A stretch of 64,000 nucleotides of DNA from Candidatus Nitrosopumilus sp. (GTDB lineage Archaea > Thermoproteota > Nitrososphaeria > Nitrososphaerales > Nitrosopumilaceae), in the NCBI GenBank assembly GCA_029250275.1, contig JAPFBP010000001.1, positions 118,210 to 182,209 on the forward strand. Reading direction: 5' to 3'. Below, one piece after another: positions 51,858 to 60,815 of this stretch (the first letter of the stretch is position 1; each line of letters starts with the position of its first letter). Both the position numbers and the translations under genes were made by a program. The notes beneath the pieces are model-generated. The model searched no databases and was not told the origin of the DNA. It worked only from the letters and a program-made list of their open reading frames with translations.

Positions 51858-52247
51858 ATGCCAGGGGATGAGATTGAAGTCCCAAAGGAATTACGCGAGT
51901 TCATGCTAGAACAAGCAGAAGAAACAATCCTTGGACAAAAAAATGGCTCAAACAAACAATATCGTTATGGTAATTTACACATTAGAGAATACGATGATAA
52001 ATTTTTAGTTCATACTGATAAAATTGATCCACGAAAAGATCCTATGGGGCATTTAGTTTATGACGCACCTGAGGTCTTAATTGGTTTAGCTTGTGCAATT
52101 TTTGGAGGTTCACAAATAACAAAAAAAATTACAAATAAAAATTCTAAAAAATTAACAATAACTTCCGGATTAATATTTTCAATAATTTCTGGATATGTTG
52201 GATATTTAGCTACTAAGAAAATAAAAAATTATCTGGAGAAATTATAA
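51858..52247 (+). CDS. Hypothetical protein paired with a UbiB-family kinase
   Basis: 129 aa. The N-terminal 80 residues are soluble (EIEVPKELREFMLEQAEETILG), the end has one or two spans (EVLIGLACAIFGGSQI and SGLIFSIISGYVGYLA). Its stop codon TAA shares its last base with the ATG of the UbiB gene, so they are co-translated. It may be the membrane partner of that kinase. The 224 bases before it show a TATA-like GATTATAAG but no gene. Confidence 0.55.
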   Translation: MPGDEIEVPKELREFMLEQAEETILGQKNGSNKQYRYGNLHIREYDDKFLVHTDKIDPRKDPMGHLVYDAPEVLIGLACAIFGGSQITKKITNKNSKKLTITSGLIFSIISGYVGYLATKKIKNYLEKL

Positions 52248-53791
52248 TGTCCACTGTAAGAACAATACAAGTATTCTTCAAACTTTTTCCATCTATTCTT
52301 GCATTACGTAAAGATAGAAAGAAATGGATTAATCAGGAAAAAAATCAAATTGATTCAGAACAGTTTAGAAAAAATGCTAGAAATGTTCTTGACACATTTA
52401 TTTCGTTAGGACCTGTATACATAAAATTAGGACAATGGCTTTCTTCAAGAGCAGATATTTTACCTCAACCATATTTAGAAGAGCTTTCAAAACTTCAAGA
52501 CTGTGTTCCTTCTGCACCATTTGATCAAGTAAAACCAATAATTGAAAAAGAACTTGGTCCAATTAATGAAAAATTTGATGAGATTGATCCTAATCCAATT
52601 TCTGGGGCTTCACTAGGTCAAGTTTATCGTGGTTCTATTTCTGGTCAACAGATTGTTGTAAAAGTGAAAAGACCAGGAATTGAAAAAGTTGTTGCAAAGG
52701 ATCTACAAGTCTTAAAAAAAGTTCTTCCTATAGCATTAAGATTTGTTGATCCAAATTTACGTTATTCTGCAAAAGCAATGCTTTCTCAATTTATTGAAAC
52801 AATTTATGAAGAAATGGATTACACAAATGAACTCCAAAATCTTAAACAAATTAAGCATGATATGGCTAGTTCAAGCAAAGTTATTGTGCCATCTGTTTAT
52901 GATGACTATTCATCAAAAAATGTCCTTACAATGGAGTATCTTCCTGGAATCAAAATTACAGATGTAAAAGCCTTGGATGAAAAAGGAATCGATAGAGAGC
53001 AGCTTGTAATTGATGTTCATAAGGTCTTTTTTACAATGCTTCTCAAACATTCCATATTTCATGCAGATCCTCACCCTGGTAACATTTCAGTAACTGATGA
53101 TGGAAAACTCATTTTATATGACTATGGAATGGTTGGACGAATAAACAATGAGACTAGATTCAAGCTAATTCGACTTTATCTTGCACTAGTTGAAAAAAAT
53201 CCTTCTAGAGTAGTCAATGCGATGATTGATCTTTCAATGTTAACTCCTGGTTACAATAGAGAGGTAATTGAAAAAGGAATTGAACTCTCAATTCGTGCAA
53301 TGCACGGAAACAAACCTGATGAAATGGAAGTTCAAAGTTTGATGGAGCTTGCGAATCAAACAATGAGTAAATTTCCATTTGTATTGCCCAAGAATTTAGC
53401 TTTGTATATGAGAATGGCATCAATCATTGAAGGAATCTACAAAACTCATGATGTAGATTTTAAATTTGTTAAAGTTTTAAAAAATATTTTACAAGAAGAA
53501 AATCTTATTCCACTTGCATATATTGAAGAATTAAAAATTTCATTTAATAATTTTTCAAAATCAATTGATTCAGCTCTTAGAATTGGACCTGAAATGAAAA
53601 AACTCATGGATGAAGCTCAAATTTATATGAAGAAAGGAAGACCTATGGTTTTAATCAGTGGAAGCATATTTGCATCAGCAATTTTTCTTGGTTCTGTATT
53701 TTTATACCAATCAAGTGAATTACTTGGGTTAGTAGGTATGATTAGTTCCGGTTTGATAATGCTAGCTTCGGGATTTTTTAGAAAACATTAG
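52247..53791 (+). CDS. ubiB: ABC1/UbiB/AarF-family atypical kinase
   Basis: 514 aa. The KxGQ motif in YIKLGQWLSSRADILP, the nucleotide-loop SGASLGQVYRG, the lysine in IVVKVKRPG, the catalytic HADPHPGNIS and the metal aspartate in LYDYGMVGR are all present. Two C-terminal spans (VLISGSIFASAIFLGSVFLY and LGLVGMISSGLIMLASG). UbiB proteins support quinone or isoprenoid lipid synthesis and transport. Confidence 0.92.
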   Translation: MSTVRTIQVFFKLFPSILALRKDRKKWINQEKNQIDSEQFRKNARNVLDTFISLGPVYIKLGQWLSSRADILPQPYLEELSKLQDCVPSAPFDQVKPIIEKELGPINEKFDEIDPNPISGASLGQVYRGSISGQQIVVKVKRPGIEKVVAKDLQVLKKVLPIALRFVDPNLRYSAKAMLSQFIETIYEEMDYTNELQNLKQIKHDMASSSKVIVPSVYDDYSSKNVLTMEYLPGIKITDVKALDEKGIDREQLVIDVHKVFFTMLLKHSIFHADPHPGNISVTDDGKLILYDYGMVGRINNETRFKLIRLYLALVEKNPSRVVNAMIDLSMLTPGYNREVIEKGIELSIRAMHGNKPDEMEVQSLMELANQTMSKFPFVLPKNLALYMRMASIIEGIYKTHDVDFKFVKVLKNILQEENLIPLAYIEELKISFNNFSKSIDSALRIGPEMKKLMDEAQIYMKKGRPMVLISGSIFASAIFLGSVFLYQSSELLGLVGMISSGLIMLASGFFRKH

Positions 53792-53792
53792 A

Positions 53793-54173
53793 TTATTCTA
53801 TTGTAATATCTTTTTCCTTTTTTGTAATAGGAATAATTAATGTAAGAATACCATTTTCATATTTTGCAGATTCTATTTTTTCTTCTCCTTGTTTAATTTC
53901 CATAGGAAGTCTAATTTTTTTATCAATTATATTTGGTCTTTGGTTTGAAATCAATGATTCTAATTCTTTTTCATCAATTGTTTTTTTTGCATTGATGGAG
54001 AGAATGTCTCCACATAAAGATAATTCAATTTCTTTTTTTGTAAATCCAGGAATATCAATTACAATTTTTAGATTTTCATCATTGAGATACATGTCAATTG
54101 GTGGTAAAACAAATTCATAGAATTCTCTTGATTTATTTCCAATCTCTTTGATTACGTCTTTTACAAGTCCCAT
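53793..54173 (-). CDS. Small heat shock protein, Hsp20/alpha-crystallin family
   Basis: 126 aa. The alpha-crystallin core has LKIVIDIPGFTKKEIELSL, a beta-strand with SINAKK and ENGILTLIIPI; the end is DITIE with an I-x-I motif. It holds unfolded proteins. Two bases after the UbiB stop, tail to tail. Confidence 0.9.
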   Translation of the reverse strand: MGLVKDVIKEIGNKSREFYEFVLPPIDMYLNDENLKIVIDIPGFTKKEIELSLCGDILSINAKKTIDEKELESLISNQRPNIIDKKIRLPMEIKQGEEKIESAKYENGILTLIIPITKKEKDITIE

Positions 54174-54250
54174 TTTGTGTTATGTGCTCAATTTTTGGTT
54201 ATAAACTTTGATAGATTTTTAATCAATTAATTTCTTAGTTTTGATAACTT

Positions 54251-54856
54251 ATGATTATTGTAATTGAAGGTGGAGATCAGGCAGGAAAGTTGACACAATC
54301 TATTCTATTAGAGAAAGCTCTTAAAAAACAAAAGATCAAAACAAAACTATTTCATTTTCCTGACTATGAAACCCCAATTGGTAAAGAAATTAGAAAATAT
54401 TTAGATGGAAAACGAAAATTTACTCCCCAAGTAATTCATTGTCTTTTGGCTGCAAACAGATGGGAAAAACTTAATACCATTTTAGAAGCTGAGGAAAAAA
54501 ATTCTGTTTTAATCATGAATAGATATTATCATTCTAACCTAGTTTATGGATTAGCAAATGGTTTGAAGCAAAAATGGCTTGAGAGTCTTGATGAAGGTCT
54601 TCCAAAGGCTGATCTTGTTATTTTACTTGATGTTACACAAAAAGAATCATTTTCAAGAACACCGCGAAATAAAATTGGTGGAAAGGTAATGAAAAGAGAC
54701 AAGTTTGAAAAAAATAAAGAATTTTCCACAAAGATTTCTAATTTTTACAGAACGGTTGCTAAGAAAAAACAATGGAAAATAATTAATGCTACCAAGTCCA
54801 AAATTGAAGTTCATGAAGAAATTCTAAAAATATTTTCAAAGAAATTGGGATTATGA
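54251..54856 (+). CDS. tmk: Thymidylate kinase-like enzyme
   Basis: 201 aa. The P-loop reads IEGGDQAGKLTQ; the usual Thr/Ser after GK is Leu here. FHFPDYETPIGKEI, the catalytic RY pair (MNRYYHSNLVY) and LVILLDVTQ fit thymidylate kinase. It phosphorylates dTMP. First gene of an operon with the HD enzyme and pyrH, each overlapping by 4 bases. Confidence 0.85.
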   Translation: MIIVIEGGDQAGKLTQSILLEKALKKQKIKTKLFHFPDYETPIGKEIRKYLDGKRKFTPQVIHCLLAANRWEKLNTILEAEEKNSVLIMNRYYHSNLVYGLANGLKQKWLESLDEGLPKADLVILLDVTQKESFSRTPRNKIGGKVMKRDKFEKNKEFSTKISNFYRTVAKKKQWKIINATKSKIEVHEEILKIFSKKLGL

Positions 54857-56088
54857 AAAAAAATTATATAGATATTATTGATCCAATTCATGATTTTATT
54901 CGTGTTTATGATTACGAACTTCCAATAATTGACAATCCACTTTTTCAAAGATTAAGACGGATAAAACAGCTATCTGGTGCACATTTGACATATCCTTCAG
55001 CTCAACATAGTAGATTTGAGCATTCTCTAGGAGTTATGCATATTGCTAGTCAAGCTGGTTTTGCATTAAATGAAAAAGGATTTCTGAATTCTGATGATGT
55101 TCAAATTTTACGTATCGCAGGTTTGTTACATGATATTGGTCATGGACCTTTTTCTCATTTATTTGAAGAAGTAATACAAGAAAAAAAACTTTCACATGAA
55201 GATTATGGAAAAAAATTTATTTTAAATTCTGAAATTGGTGATATAATATCAAAAATTGGATTTGATAAAAAACTAGTTACAAAAATTGCATTTGGAGAAT
55301 CAAAATTTCAATATTTAAATGAAATTGTTTCAGGTGCTTTGAGTGCAGATATGATGGATTATTTATTAAGAGATGGTTACTTTACGGGAGCCGAACATGC
55401 AAAGATAGATCATAAGAGAATTACACAATCCCTTGATATTCATAAAAATAAACTTGCATTGGAGCGTTCAGCACTTTATTCTTTTGAATCTATGATGCAT
55501 TCTAGATATCAAATGTTCAAAGCAGTATATTTTCATAAAACTGTACGCGCTGCAGAAGTTATGCTTATTGAAGCATTAAGATTATCTGATGATGAATTTG
55601 GTTTCACATCTTTTAATTTAAATGAATTTGTTAAACTAACTGATGAATATGTTCTATCATCTTTGATCTCATCAAAATCTTCTAAACTAAAACGAGCAAA
55701 ACAATTAGCAGAGGATTATCAAAATAGAAAGTTGCTAAAATGTGCATTTGAGAGAATACTTACCAATCAAACAAATTTGAAAAAAACTAGAACAGATGAA
55801 CTTAGAATTGCAATTTCTAAAAAATCTAAAGTTAATGAAACTGAAATTTTTGTAGATAGTTCTGTTACCCCGTCTATCCCACTTACCCCATCAAAAAATG
55901 AGTCAAAATCAATTATTTTGATAACTAATAATGGTACAAAATCTTCTGCAAAAGAGATGCCAATTTCTGAAATACCAGTGGTTGCAGCGATTTCTGGATT
56001 CATGAACATACTTAGAATCTATACTCATCAAAAGAACAGAAAAAAAGTTGAAATTGCCGCAAAATCGATCCTTGGTGATTTAAAGTGA
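54853..56088 (+). CDS. HD-domain phosphohydrolase (SAMHD1/dGTPase-like)
   Basis: 411 aa. [19 protein letters not shown] and [17 protein letters not shown] precede the HD metal set: H in [12 protein letters not shown] in [14 protein letters not shown], and D in [11 protein letters not shown]. The group degrades dNTPs or controls their levels. The C-terminal 100 residues are variable. Sitting between two pyrimidine nucleotide kinase genes suggests balance of nucleotide pools. Confidence 0.88.
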   Translation: MKKNYIDIIDPIHDFIRVYDYELPIIDNPLFQRLRRIKQLSGAHLTYPSAQHSRFEHSLGVMHIASQAGFALNEKGFLNSDDVQILRIAGLLHDIGHGPFSHLFEEVIQEKKLSHEDYGKKFILNSEIGDIISKIGFDKKLVTKIAFGESKFQYLNEIVSGALSADMMDYLLRDGYFTGAEHAKIDHKRITQSLDIHKNKLALERSALYSFESMMHSRYQMFKAVYFHKTVRAAEVMLIEALRLSDDEFGFTSFNLNEFVKLTDEYVLSSLISSKSSKLKRAKQLAEDYQNRKLLKCAFERILTNQTNLKKTRTDELRIAISKKSKVNETEIFVDSSVTPSIPLTPSKNESKSIILITNNGTKSSAKEMPISEIPVVAAISGFMNILRIYTHQKNRKKVEIAAKSILGDLK

Positions 56089-56768
56089 AAAAACGAATTG
56101 TAATTAAATTATCAGGACGGGTTTTTGGTATGGATAATGTCAAAAATCTAAAAGATTATGCTGTATTTTTAGTAAAAATTAGTAAGTTTTGTCAACCTAT
56201 TATAATTGCAGGAGGAGGTGATATTGCACGACATTACATTTCTCATGCAAGATCTTCTGGCGCTGATGAATCTACTCTTGATGAACTAGGAATTGAAATT
56301 TCAAGACTTAATGCAAAATTGCTAATTTATGCTCTAAAAAACAAAGCATACTCACATCCACCAACCACTTTACAGGAAATTAAACATGCAGTAGATGATG
56401 GATTAATAGTAGTTGCAGGCGGTCTTCATCCTGGTCAAAGTACTAATGGTACTGCAGCATTGATTGCAGAAAAAGTTCAAGCTGAACAGTTTCTTAATGC
56501 TACTGATGTTGATGGAGTTTATGATATGGATCCTAACAAATTCAAAAAAGCAAAAAAATTCAAACAAATAGAATTAAAAAATTTAAAAAATATGTTAGTT
56601 CATGAAGATTCTATAGCCGGTGGTTATGATTTGATGGATATTGTTGCTTTAAAAATTATTGAGCGTTCAAAAATTAAAACAAGAATCATAAAAGCAGATA
56701 TAAAAATTATTGAAAAGGCAATTAAAGGTGGTGACGTTGGCACAGAAATTATTCTTCCTTCTAAATAA
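56085..56768 (+). CDS. pyrH: Uridylate kinase, archaeal type
   Basis: 227 aa, GTG start overlapping the HD stop (GTGA). [44 protein letters not shown] and [14 protein letters not shown] are typical for PyrH. It turns UMP to UDP. Ends one base before the stop of the minus-strand gene. Confidence 0.94.
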   Translation: MKKRIVIKLSGRVFGMDNVKNLKDYAVFLVKISKFCQPIIIAGGGDIARHYISHARSSGADESTLDELGIEISRLNAKLLIYALKNKAYSHPPTTLQEIKHAVDDGLIVVAGGLHPGQSTNGTAALIAEKVQAEQFLNATDVDGVYDMDPNKFKKAKKFKQIELKNLKNMLVHEDSIAGGYDLMDIVALKIIERSKIKTRIIKADIKIIEKAIKGGDVGTEIILPSK

Positions 56769-57122
56769 TTAATCAATATTATTTTGAATTGTGGGTCTTG
56801 CTTGAGACCAAATTTGAATCTGATTTTCTGGATATTCAGGAATTCCTGTTTCTCTGAGTTTTTTGTAAATTGATAAGGCTTCTTCTTTCTCTACAGCCTT
56901 GGATTGAGCCTTTGTAAATCCATCTTTATCTACTATAACTGCAACATGGCCGTCTTCAGAACTAATTACTGCAGTAAATTCTTCTTCTCCTACCGGAAAA
57001 AATTTTCCATTAATTTTTTTTGTCGTTAAAGTTAACATACCAAATCCAGCAACTTCAAATATTTTCATTTGTGATTTACTTGCTCTTTGTTTTCCTTCTT
57101 GTACTGCTTGGAAATACTGCAT
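56769..57122 (-). CDS. Conserved hypothetical protein
   Basis: 117 aa. A soluble beta-rich start (FEVAGFGMLTLTTKKINGKFFPVGEEEF in two strands), a DGHVAVIVDKDGF turn, and a helix after FTKAQSKAVEKEEAL. No signal, no Cys. Not recognised; divergent from the LEA14-like gene. Confidence 0.55.
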   Translation of the reverse strand: MQYFQAVQEGKQRASKSQMKIFEVAGFGMLTLTTKKINGKFFPVGEEEFTAVISSEDGHVAVIVDKDGFTKAQSKAVEKEEALSIYKKLRETGIPEYPENQIQIWSQARPTIQNNID

Positions 57123-57192
57123 AATTTCTCCGTCCTACAATGGTATAATAACTATCTCAACATTTAAGACATCAAGAGGAAATGTAAAAACT

Positions 57193-57744
57193 ATGAATCC
57201 TAAAATTTTTGTTGGAATCGCAGTTGCCACACTTGTTGCAATTTTAGGTGGAATTCTTTTAACAGGACCTACAATTGTTATACCTACTGGAGATAGTACT
57301 GGAACTCAAAATAATCCAGAAGCTAAAGCCATTCAAATTGAATTAGATAATCTTTCTATTGAAAGAGTTTCAGAAAGAACAGCTACAATCAATATTGCAT
57401 TTAAAATCTCTAATCCTAATTCACGTGCCGTAATTGTCCAAACTATGGATTATCAATTATTTGAAACAAATTACTCTGACTCTGAACAAATTTCAGGTGG
57501 TGAAATTGGTAGTAGACCTACAGGAATGGTAGAATTTGCATCAAATTACTATACTCTTCTTGGTGAAAATTCAATCATTCTAAAGGAAACTATTGAACTG
57601 AAAGGTTCTGAAAATACTTCTGAATTATGGACAGTTCTTCAAGATGATAATCAATCTTGGAGAGTTTCCGGCACTGTCTTTTACAATCTAAGTTCAATGA
57701 CCAGTGGTCAAGAAAACGAGCTTTATTTCGAATTTACAAAATAA
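57193..57744 (+). CDS. Membrane-anchored LEA14-like protein
   Basis: 183 aa. N-terminal span (FVGIAVATLVAILGGILL), a linker with TGDSTGTQNN, then a LEA14/WHy domain with IELDNLSIERVSERTATIN and IAFKISNPNSRAVIVQTMD. Closest in plan to the gene at 28955. It probably sits outside the membrane. Role unknown. Confidence 0.65.
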   Translation: MNPKIFVGIAVATLVAILGGILLTGPTIVIPTGDSTGTQNNPEAKAIQIELDNLSIERVSERTATINIAFKISNPNSRAVIVQTMDYQLFETNYSDSEQISGGEIGSRPTGMVEFASNYYTLLGENSIILKETIELKGSENTSELWTVLQDDNQSWRVSGTVFYNLSSMTSGQENELYFEFTK

Positions 57745-57810
57745 ACTTGATAGTATCATAAAATCTCAAAATTATGATAGTATGTTTTTAGAGGGAAAAT
57801 ATTCCCAAAG

Positions 57811-57818
57811 TTATAAAA
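57811..57818 (+). promoter_or_regulatory. TATA box of the 36-aa membrane peptide gene
   Basis: TTATAAAA is centred 29 bases before the ATG at 57843, the archaeal spacing for a transcript with almost no leader. Confidence 0.55.
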
Positions 57819-57842
57819 GTCCGTTTCATTGTTTTTTATCAA

Positions 57843-57953
57843 ATGGCAGAAGCAGGTATAGCCGCATTTGGCGCAGCAGCAGGAGTCGCAATTGCACTCG
57901 CAGTAGTGTGTTTCGCTCTTCGTGGTAAAGGACATCCAGAACCACTCGATTAA
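57843..57953 (+). CDS. Mini membrane protein (36 aa), probably highly expressed
   Basis: MAEAGIAAFGAAAGVAIALA starts a single Ala/Gly-rich span, followed by VVCFALRGKGHPEPLD. The DNA is clearly richer in G and C than its surroundings (like amt2), a mark of strong codon bias. A TATA box and a terminator hairpin frame it. It looks like a small subunit of an abundant membrane complex; which one is not known. Confidence 0.65.
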   Translation: MAEAGIAAFGAAAGVAIALAVVCFALRGKGHPEPLD

Positions 57954-57954
57954 C

Positions 57955-57971
57955 AAAGGACTTTTTCCTTT
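57955..57971 (+). terminator. Hairpin terminator after the 36-aa gene
   Basis: AAAGGA (57955-57960) pairs with TCCTTT (57966-57971) over a 5-base loop, one base after the stop codon, followed by T-rich sequence. Confidence 0.5.
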
Positions 57972-57993
57972 ACAATATTTTTCTAATTTTTTA

Positions 57994-58641
57994 CTAATTT
58001 TTCTTGCCAAATCCCAACATTTCTGCTAGGTCTAATTGGTTGGTATTCTTCTTTTTCATGAAACATCTTTCATAATATTGACATTCAGAGCACTCAGTTG
58101 ATGGCTCTAAAATAGGAGTTTTTTGTTCTTTCAGAAGATCATTTAGAACTCGAACTCTTCGTATTACTTCCTCAAACATCTTTTTATTTCGTGAAATTGA
58201 AAATGAAGTTTCTTTTCTATCTCCAGTTAGGTACACAATCATTCCATCTTGTTTATCATAAATCCACATACATGCATTAAGATAAAGAACATCATTTGCT
58301 ATTGGATTTTCTAACTCATTTGTTGCTCCTCTAAATAAAAAGATAGAATCATCAATAAGCATGTCAACTTGGCCCTTTAGTTTGATTTCATCAATTGGAA
58401 ACTCTTTTGCCTCACTACCATATTGTAATTTTCTAAGTAATCCTGAGAGTAGTTCATTGAATCCTTTTCTTTGAACTTCTTGAGGATCAATTCTATCATA
58501 ATATGAGCGTCTTAAACACTGTACAACTTCATGTAGATGAATTGTTTGAATATCTGCTGAATCAATATCAATTTCTAATTCTTTTCCGATAGAATTTAGT
58601 GCATTCTCAACAATACTTCGAAAATCTCTATCTCCCATCAT
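57994..58641 (-). CDS. Cas4/RecB-like Cys-containing protein with altered catalytic motif
   Basis: 215 aa. HLHEVVQCLRRSYYDR (C42), KLKGQVDMLIDD, a Y-x-NA helix (YLNACMWIY) and a C-terminal CSECQYYERC are the layout of Cas4/Dna2-type PD-(D/E)xK proteins with a 4Fe-4S cluster. The metal Asp is there (GQVDML), but the E-x-K is replaced (FLFRGATN region), so nuclease activity is doubtful. No CRISPR or cas genes are near. Confidence 0.65.
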   Translation of the reverse strand: MMGDRDFRSIVENALNSIGKELEIDIDSADIQTIHLHEVVQCLRRSYYDRIDPQEVQRKGFNELLSGLLRKLQYGSEAKEFPIDEIKLKGQVDMLIDDSIFLFRGATNELENPIANDVLYLNACMWIYDKQDGMIVYLTGDRKETSFSISRNKKMFEEVIRRVRVLNDLLKEQKTPILEPSTECSECQYYERCFMKKKNTNQLDLAEMLGFGKKN

Positions 58642-58673
58642 AATACATCATTCTCCTTTTTGGTTTCTTATAC

Positions 58674-58910
58674 TTAGCTCATAAGTTTGGTTATTACTTT
58701 TGAAATCTTTCCTGAGAAGGCAAGAATAACAAAATGAAGGCCAAAGCCAATAATTGCCCCAATGAAAAGTTCACCTGTTAGAAAATAAATTCCTAGGAAT
58801 ACTGCTAATGGGGGTAAGGCAAAAATCATGGCTAAAAATGAGCTTACCCAGATAAATTTTATTAATGATTCCGTAGAAATTTCTGTTTTTTTCTTTAGGA
58901 AATTAAACAT
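58674..58910 (-). CDS. Small membrane protein, two spans
   Basis: 78 aa. Spans FIWVSSFLAMIFALPPLAVFL and LFIGAIIGFGLHFVILAF with basic ends. It lies 9 bases after the ATP synthase subunit C gene and may be co-transcribed. Function unknown. Confidence 0.5.
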   Translation of the reverse strand: MFNFLKKKTEISTESLIKFIWVSSFLAMIFALPPLAVFLGIYFLTGELFIGAIIGFGLHFVILAFSGKISKVITKLMS

Positions 58911-58919
58911 TTGAAAATC

Positions 58920-59957
58920 CTATTCTTCTTCTAAGATTAACTTTGACATTGTAGTTTCAGTCGGAATCTTTTGCTCAACAGCAAAAGCAATTGCTGCCAA
59001 ATTTCTAATCTCAAATGATGTTAATTTTGTAATTCCAACAATTGTTGCAAAGCTAAACATCTTTGTGAATGATCTAATTGATGTACTGTATATTGCCAAC
59101 TCAAATGCTCTTTCAAATTCAGCAATTGCATCTAACTCATTTTCAACCTGTGGAACTAAATCTTTGTATTTTGTATTTGATAATTCATTAAATGCATCTC
59201 TAACTGTAGCTCCTGCCATCATTCTTCCAAGTAATTCTTTAGCTGGTGGATTAGTATTAATTATCAAATCTTGAATTTGTTCTTCTTGCAATCCCCAGAA
59301 TTTCCCTCTTATTACACTTAGAATATTGTAAAAATCAATATCCATTGAAACAATTTTTGTCGCTTCTTTATCTGAATAATTTTTCATTGCACCGGCTAGA
59401 TGTTGAAATAATATCTTATCAAAATATGTATCAAAGATTTGTAGATTTTTCTTTTCATTGTATAATGCAGCAGCCTTTACAATCTCATCTGCAAATTCAA
59501 CTGAACTCAAACTTGCAACTGCCTCTTCAAAATCTTTTGCAACTAGTGCTTTAACTATAACATCTCTTTGTTTGATTAATTCTTCTGCATGAAGATTAAC
59601 ATGAGATTCAATTTCTTCTTGAGATTTTCCTAAGATTTTTCCTTTTAAAATTAATTTTAGATTTGAAACAATAAATTTCATATAGTATGCGTCAAGCACT
59701 CCAGAATTTCCTGATGTTTTTGCAATTGAATGATGTATATCTGCTAATTTACTTCTAAGGGCTGATTCAATATTTTGTGAAGAATATGGTTTTTGAACAT
59801 CTGCTACTGCCTCTGCATATACAGTATTCTTGATTCTAGTGATTAATTCTTCCAAATCTCTAGATTCGGCAAGTGTTTGAAAATCAGATCTTGTTAGTAA
59901 TTTACCTCGTTTACTGTATGCTTTTACTGAGGCATAGACATTCTTAGAACCGCCCAT
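58920..59957 (-). CDS. atpC: A-type ATP synthase subunit C
   Basis: Start chosen at ATG 59957 (MGGSKNVYASVKAYSKRGKL), with GGAG 10 bases before it; a TTG three codons upstream is too near that site. About 345 aa, helical, with DLEELITRIKNT, YYMKFIVSNLKLILKGK, SVIRGKFWGL and a closing EIRNLAAIAFAVEQKIP, the V/A-type C/d subunit. It links the central stalk to the membrane ring. Other atp genes are not in the window. Confidence 0.9.
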   Translation of the reverse strand: MGGSKNVYASVKAYSKRGKLLTRSDFQTLAESRDLEELITRIKNTVYAEAVADVQKPYSSQNIESALRSKLADIHHSIAKTSGNSGVLDAYYMKFIVSNLKLILKGKILGKSQEEIESHVNLHAEELIKQRDVIVKALVAKDFEEAVASLSSVEFADEIVKAAALYNEKKNLQIFDTYFDKILFQHLAGAMKNYSDKEATKIVSMDIDFYNILSVIRGKFWGLQEEQIQDLIINTNPPAKELLGRMMAGATVRDAFNELSNTKYKDLVPQVENELDAIAEFERAFELAIYSTSIRSFTKMFSFATIVGITKLTSFEIRNLAAIAFAVEQKIPTETTMSKLILEEE

Positions 59958-60019
59958 TTCGATCAATCTCCTTTGCTAACTGATTTTAATGTTTGGCGAT
60001 CTATACTTGAGAGCAAATT

Positions 60020-60688
60020 CTATGTAATTTTATCTAAAAATACCATGGCTTCATCTTTTTCCTGTTTTGATAGTTTAACAAAGGCCGAAAGAATTTCTTT
60101 CTGAATTATTAAGGATTCATCAGAAATATCTTGTAATTTTGAGAGATCAAAAGGCAGTAACTCATTAATTTTATTTTCACAAAATGCCTTGACATATTTT
60201 TGAAAAATTGAATATGTAAAAATTGGACTTATCTTTACAAGAGTGGATAGAATTTTCTTAAATTCTTTCTCTATAGGTTCAGACTTAGAGAAAAACTCGA
60301 TTAGTAGATCTTCTCTATTTTTACATTCATTGATAGATAATGCCACCAGAATCCCTTTTTTTGTCAAATGATAGTATGGAATTCCTATTTCTTGAAGTGC
60401 TTTTGGCCCTCTTTTTAACGGTAATCTGCCCGCCTCTTCAGCGATTCCTATTGGAAGTAAGATTTCATCTAGATCTCGAAATATTCCTGAATAGATATTC
60501 TTCCATACAATGTCTGTTTTTTTAGCAATTTTTTGAGATATTCCTGTCCTTGTTCTTTCTGCAGGATTTGCATTACTTCCAAGTATGGAGATGATCGCTC
60601 TCTGTCTATTTGCTTCTCCAGTTAGATCATTGCCTTTTGTCTTGAATGTATCAAAAATCGCCAATTTAGTATCAGATTTGACTTTCAT
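60020..60688 (-). CDS. Conserved hypothetical protein
   Basis: 222 aa, helical, no membrane span. RQRAIISILGSNANPAERTRTGISQKIAKK looks like a helix-turn-helix region in two pieces, followed by PKALQEIGIPYYHLTKKGIL, which fits a winged-helix hairpin. It could be a regulator; not assigned to a family. Divergent from amt2. Confidence 0.5.
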   Translation of the reverse strand: MKVKSDTKLAIFDTFKTKGNDLTGEANRQRAIISILGSNANPAERTRTGISQKIAKKTDIVWKNIYSGIFRDLDEILLPIGIAEEAGRLPLKRGPKALQEIGIPYYHLTKKGILVALSINECKNREDLLIEFFSKSEPIEKEFKKILSTLVKISPIFTYSIFQKYVKAFCENKINELLPFDLSKLQDISDESLIIQKEILSAFVKLSKQEKDEAMVFLDKIT

Positions 60689-60786
60689 TTACTCACCTTT
60701 ATCACAATATTCATCTTTTATGTTACTATTAGAATATACTAAAATATAATTATTTACTTTTTTACATGCTTTCGAGTCTCCAATGC

Positions 60787-60794
60787 TTAAATAA
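60787..60794 (+). promoter_or_regulatory. TATA box of amt2
   Basis: TTAAATAA is centred 26 bases before the ATG at 60816, so the transcript would have almost no leader. Confidence 0.5.
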
Positions 60795-60815
60795 TTTTCA
60801 ATTTCGATAAATTTA

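Noticed and set aside
57704-57928. A 74-codon frame overlapping the LEA14-like gene and the 36-aa gene
   Set aside because: Its product is rich in Ser, Arg and Cys without structure, and it is a shadow of the GC-rich mini gene in another frame.
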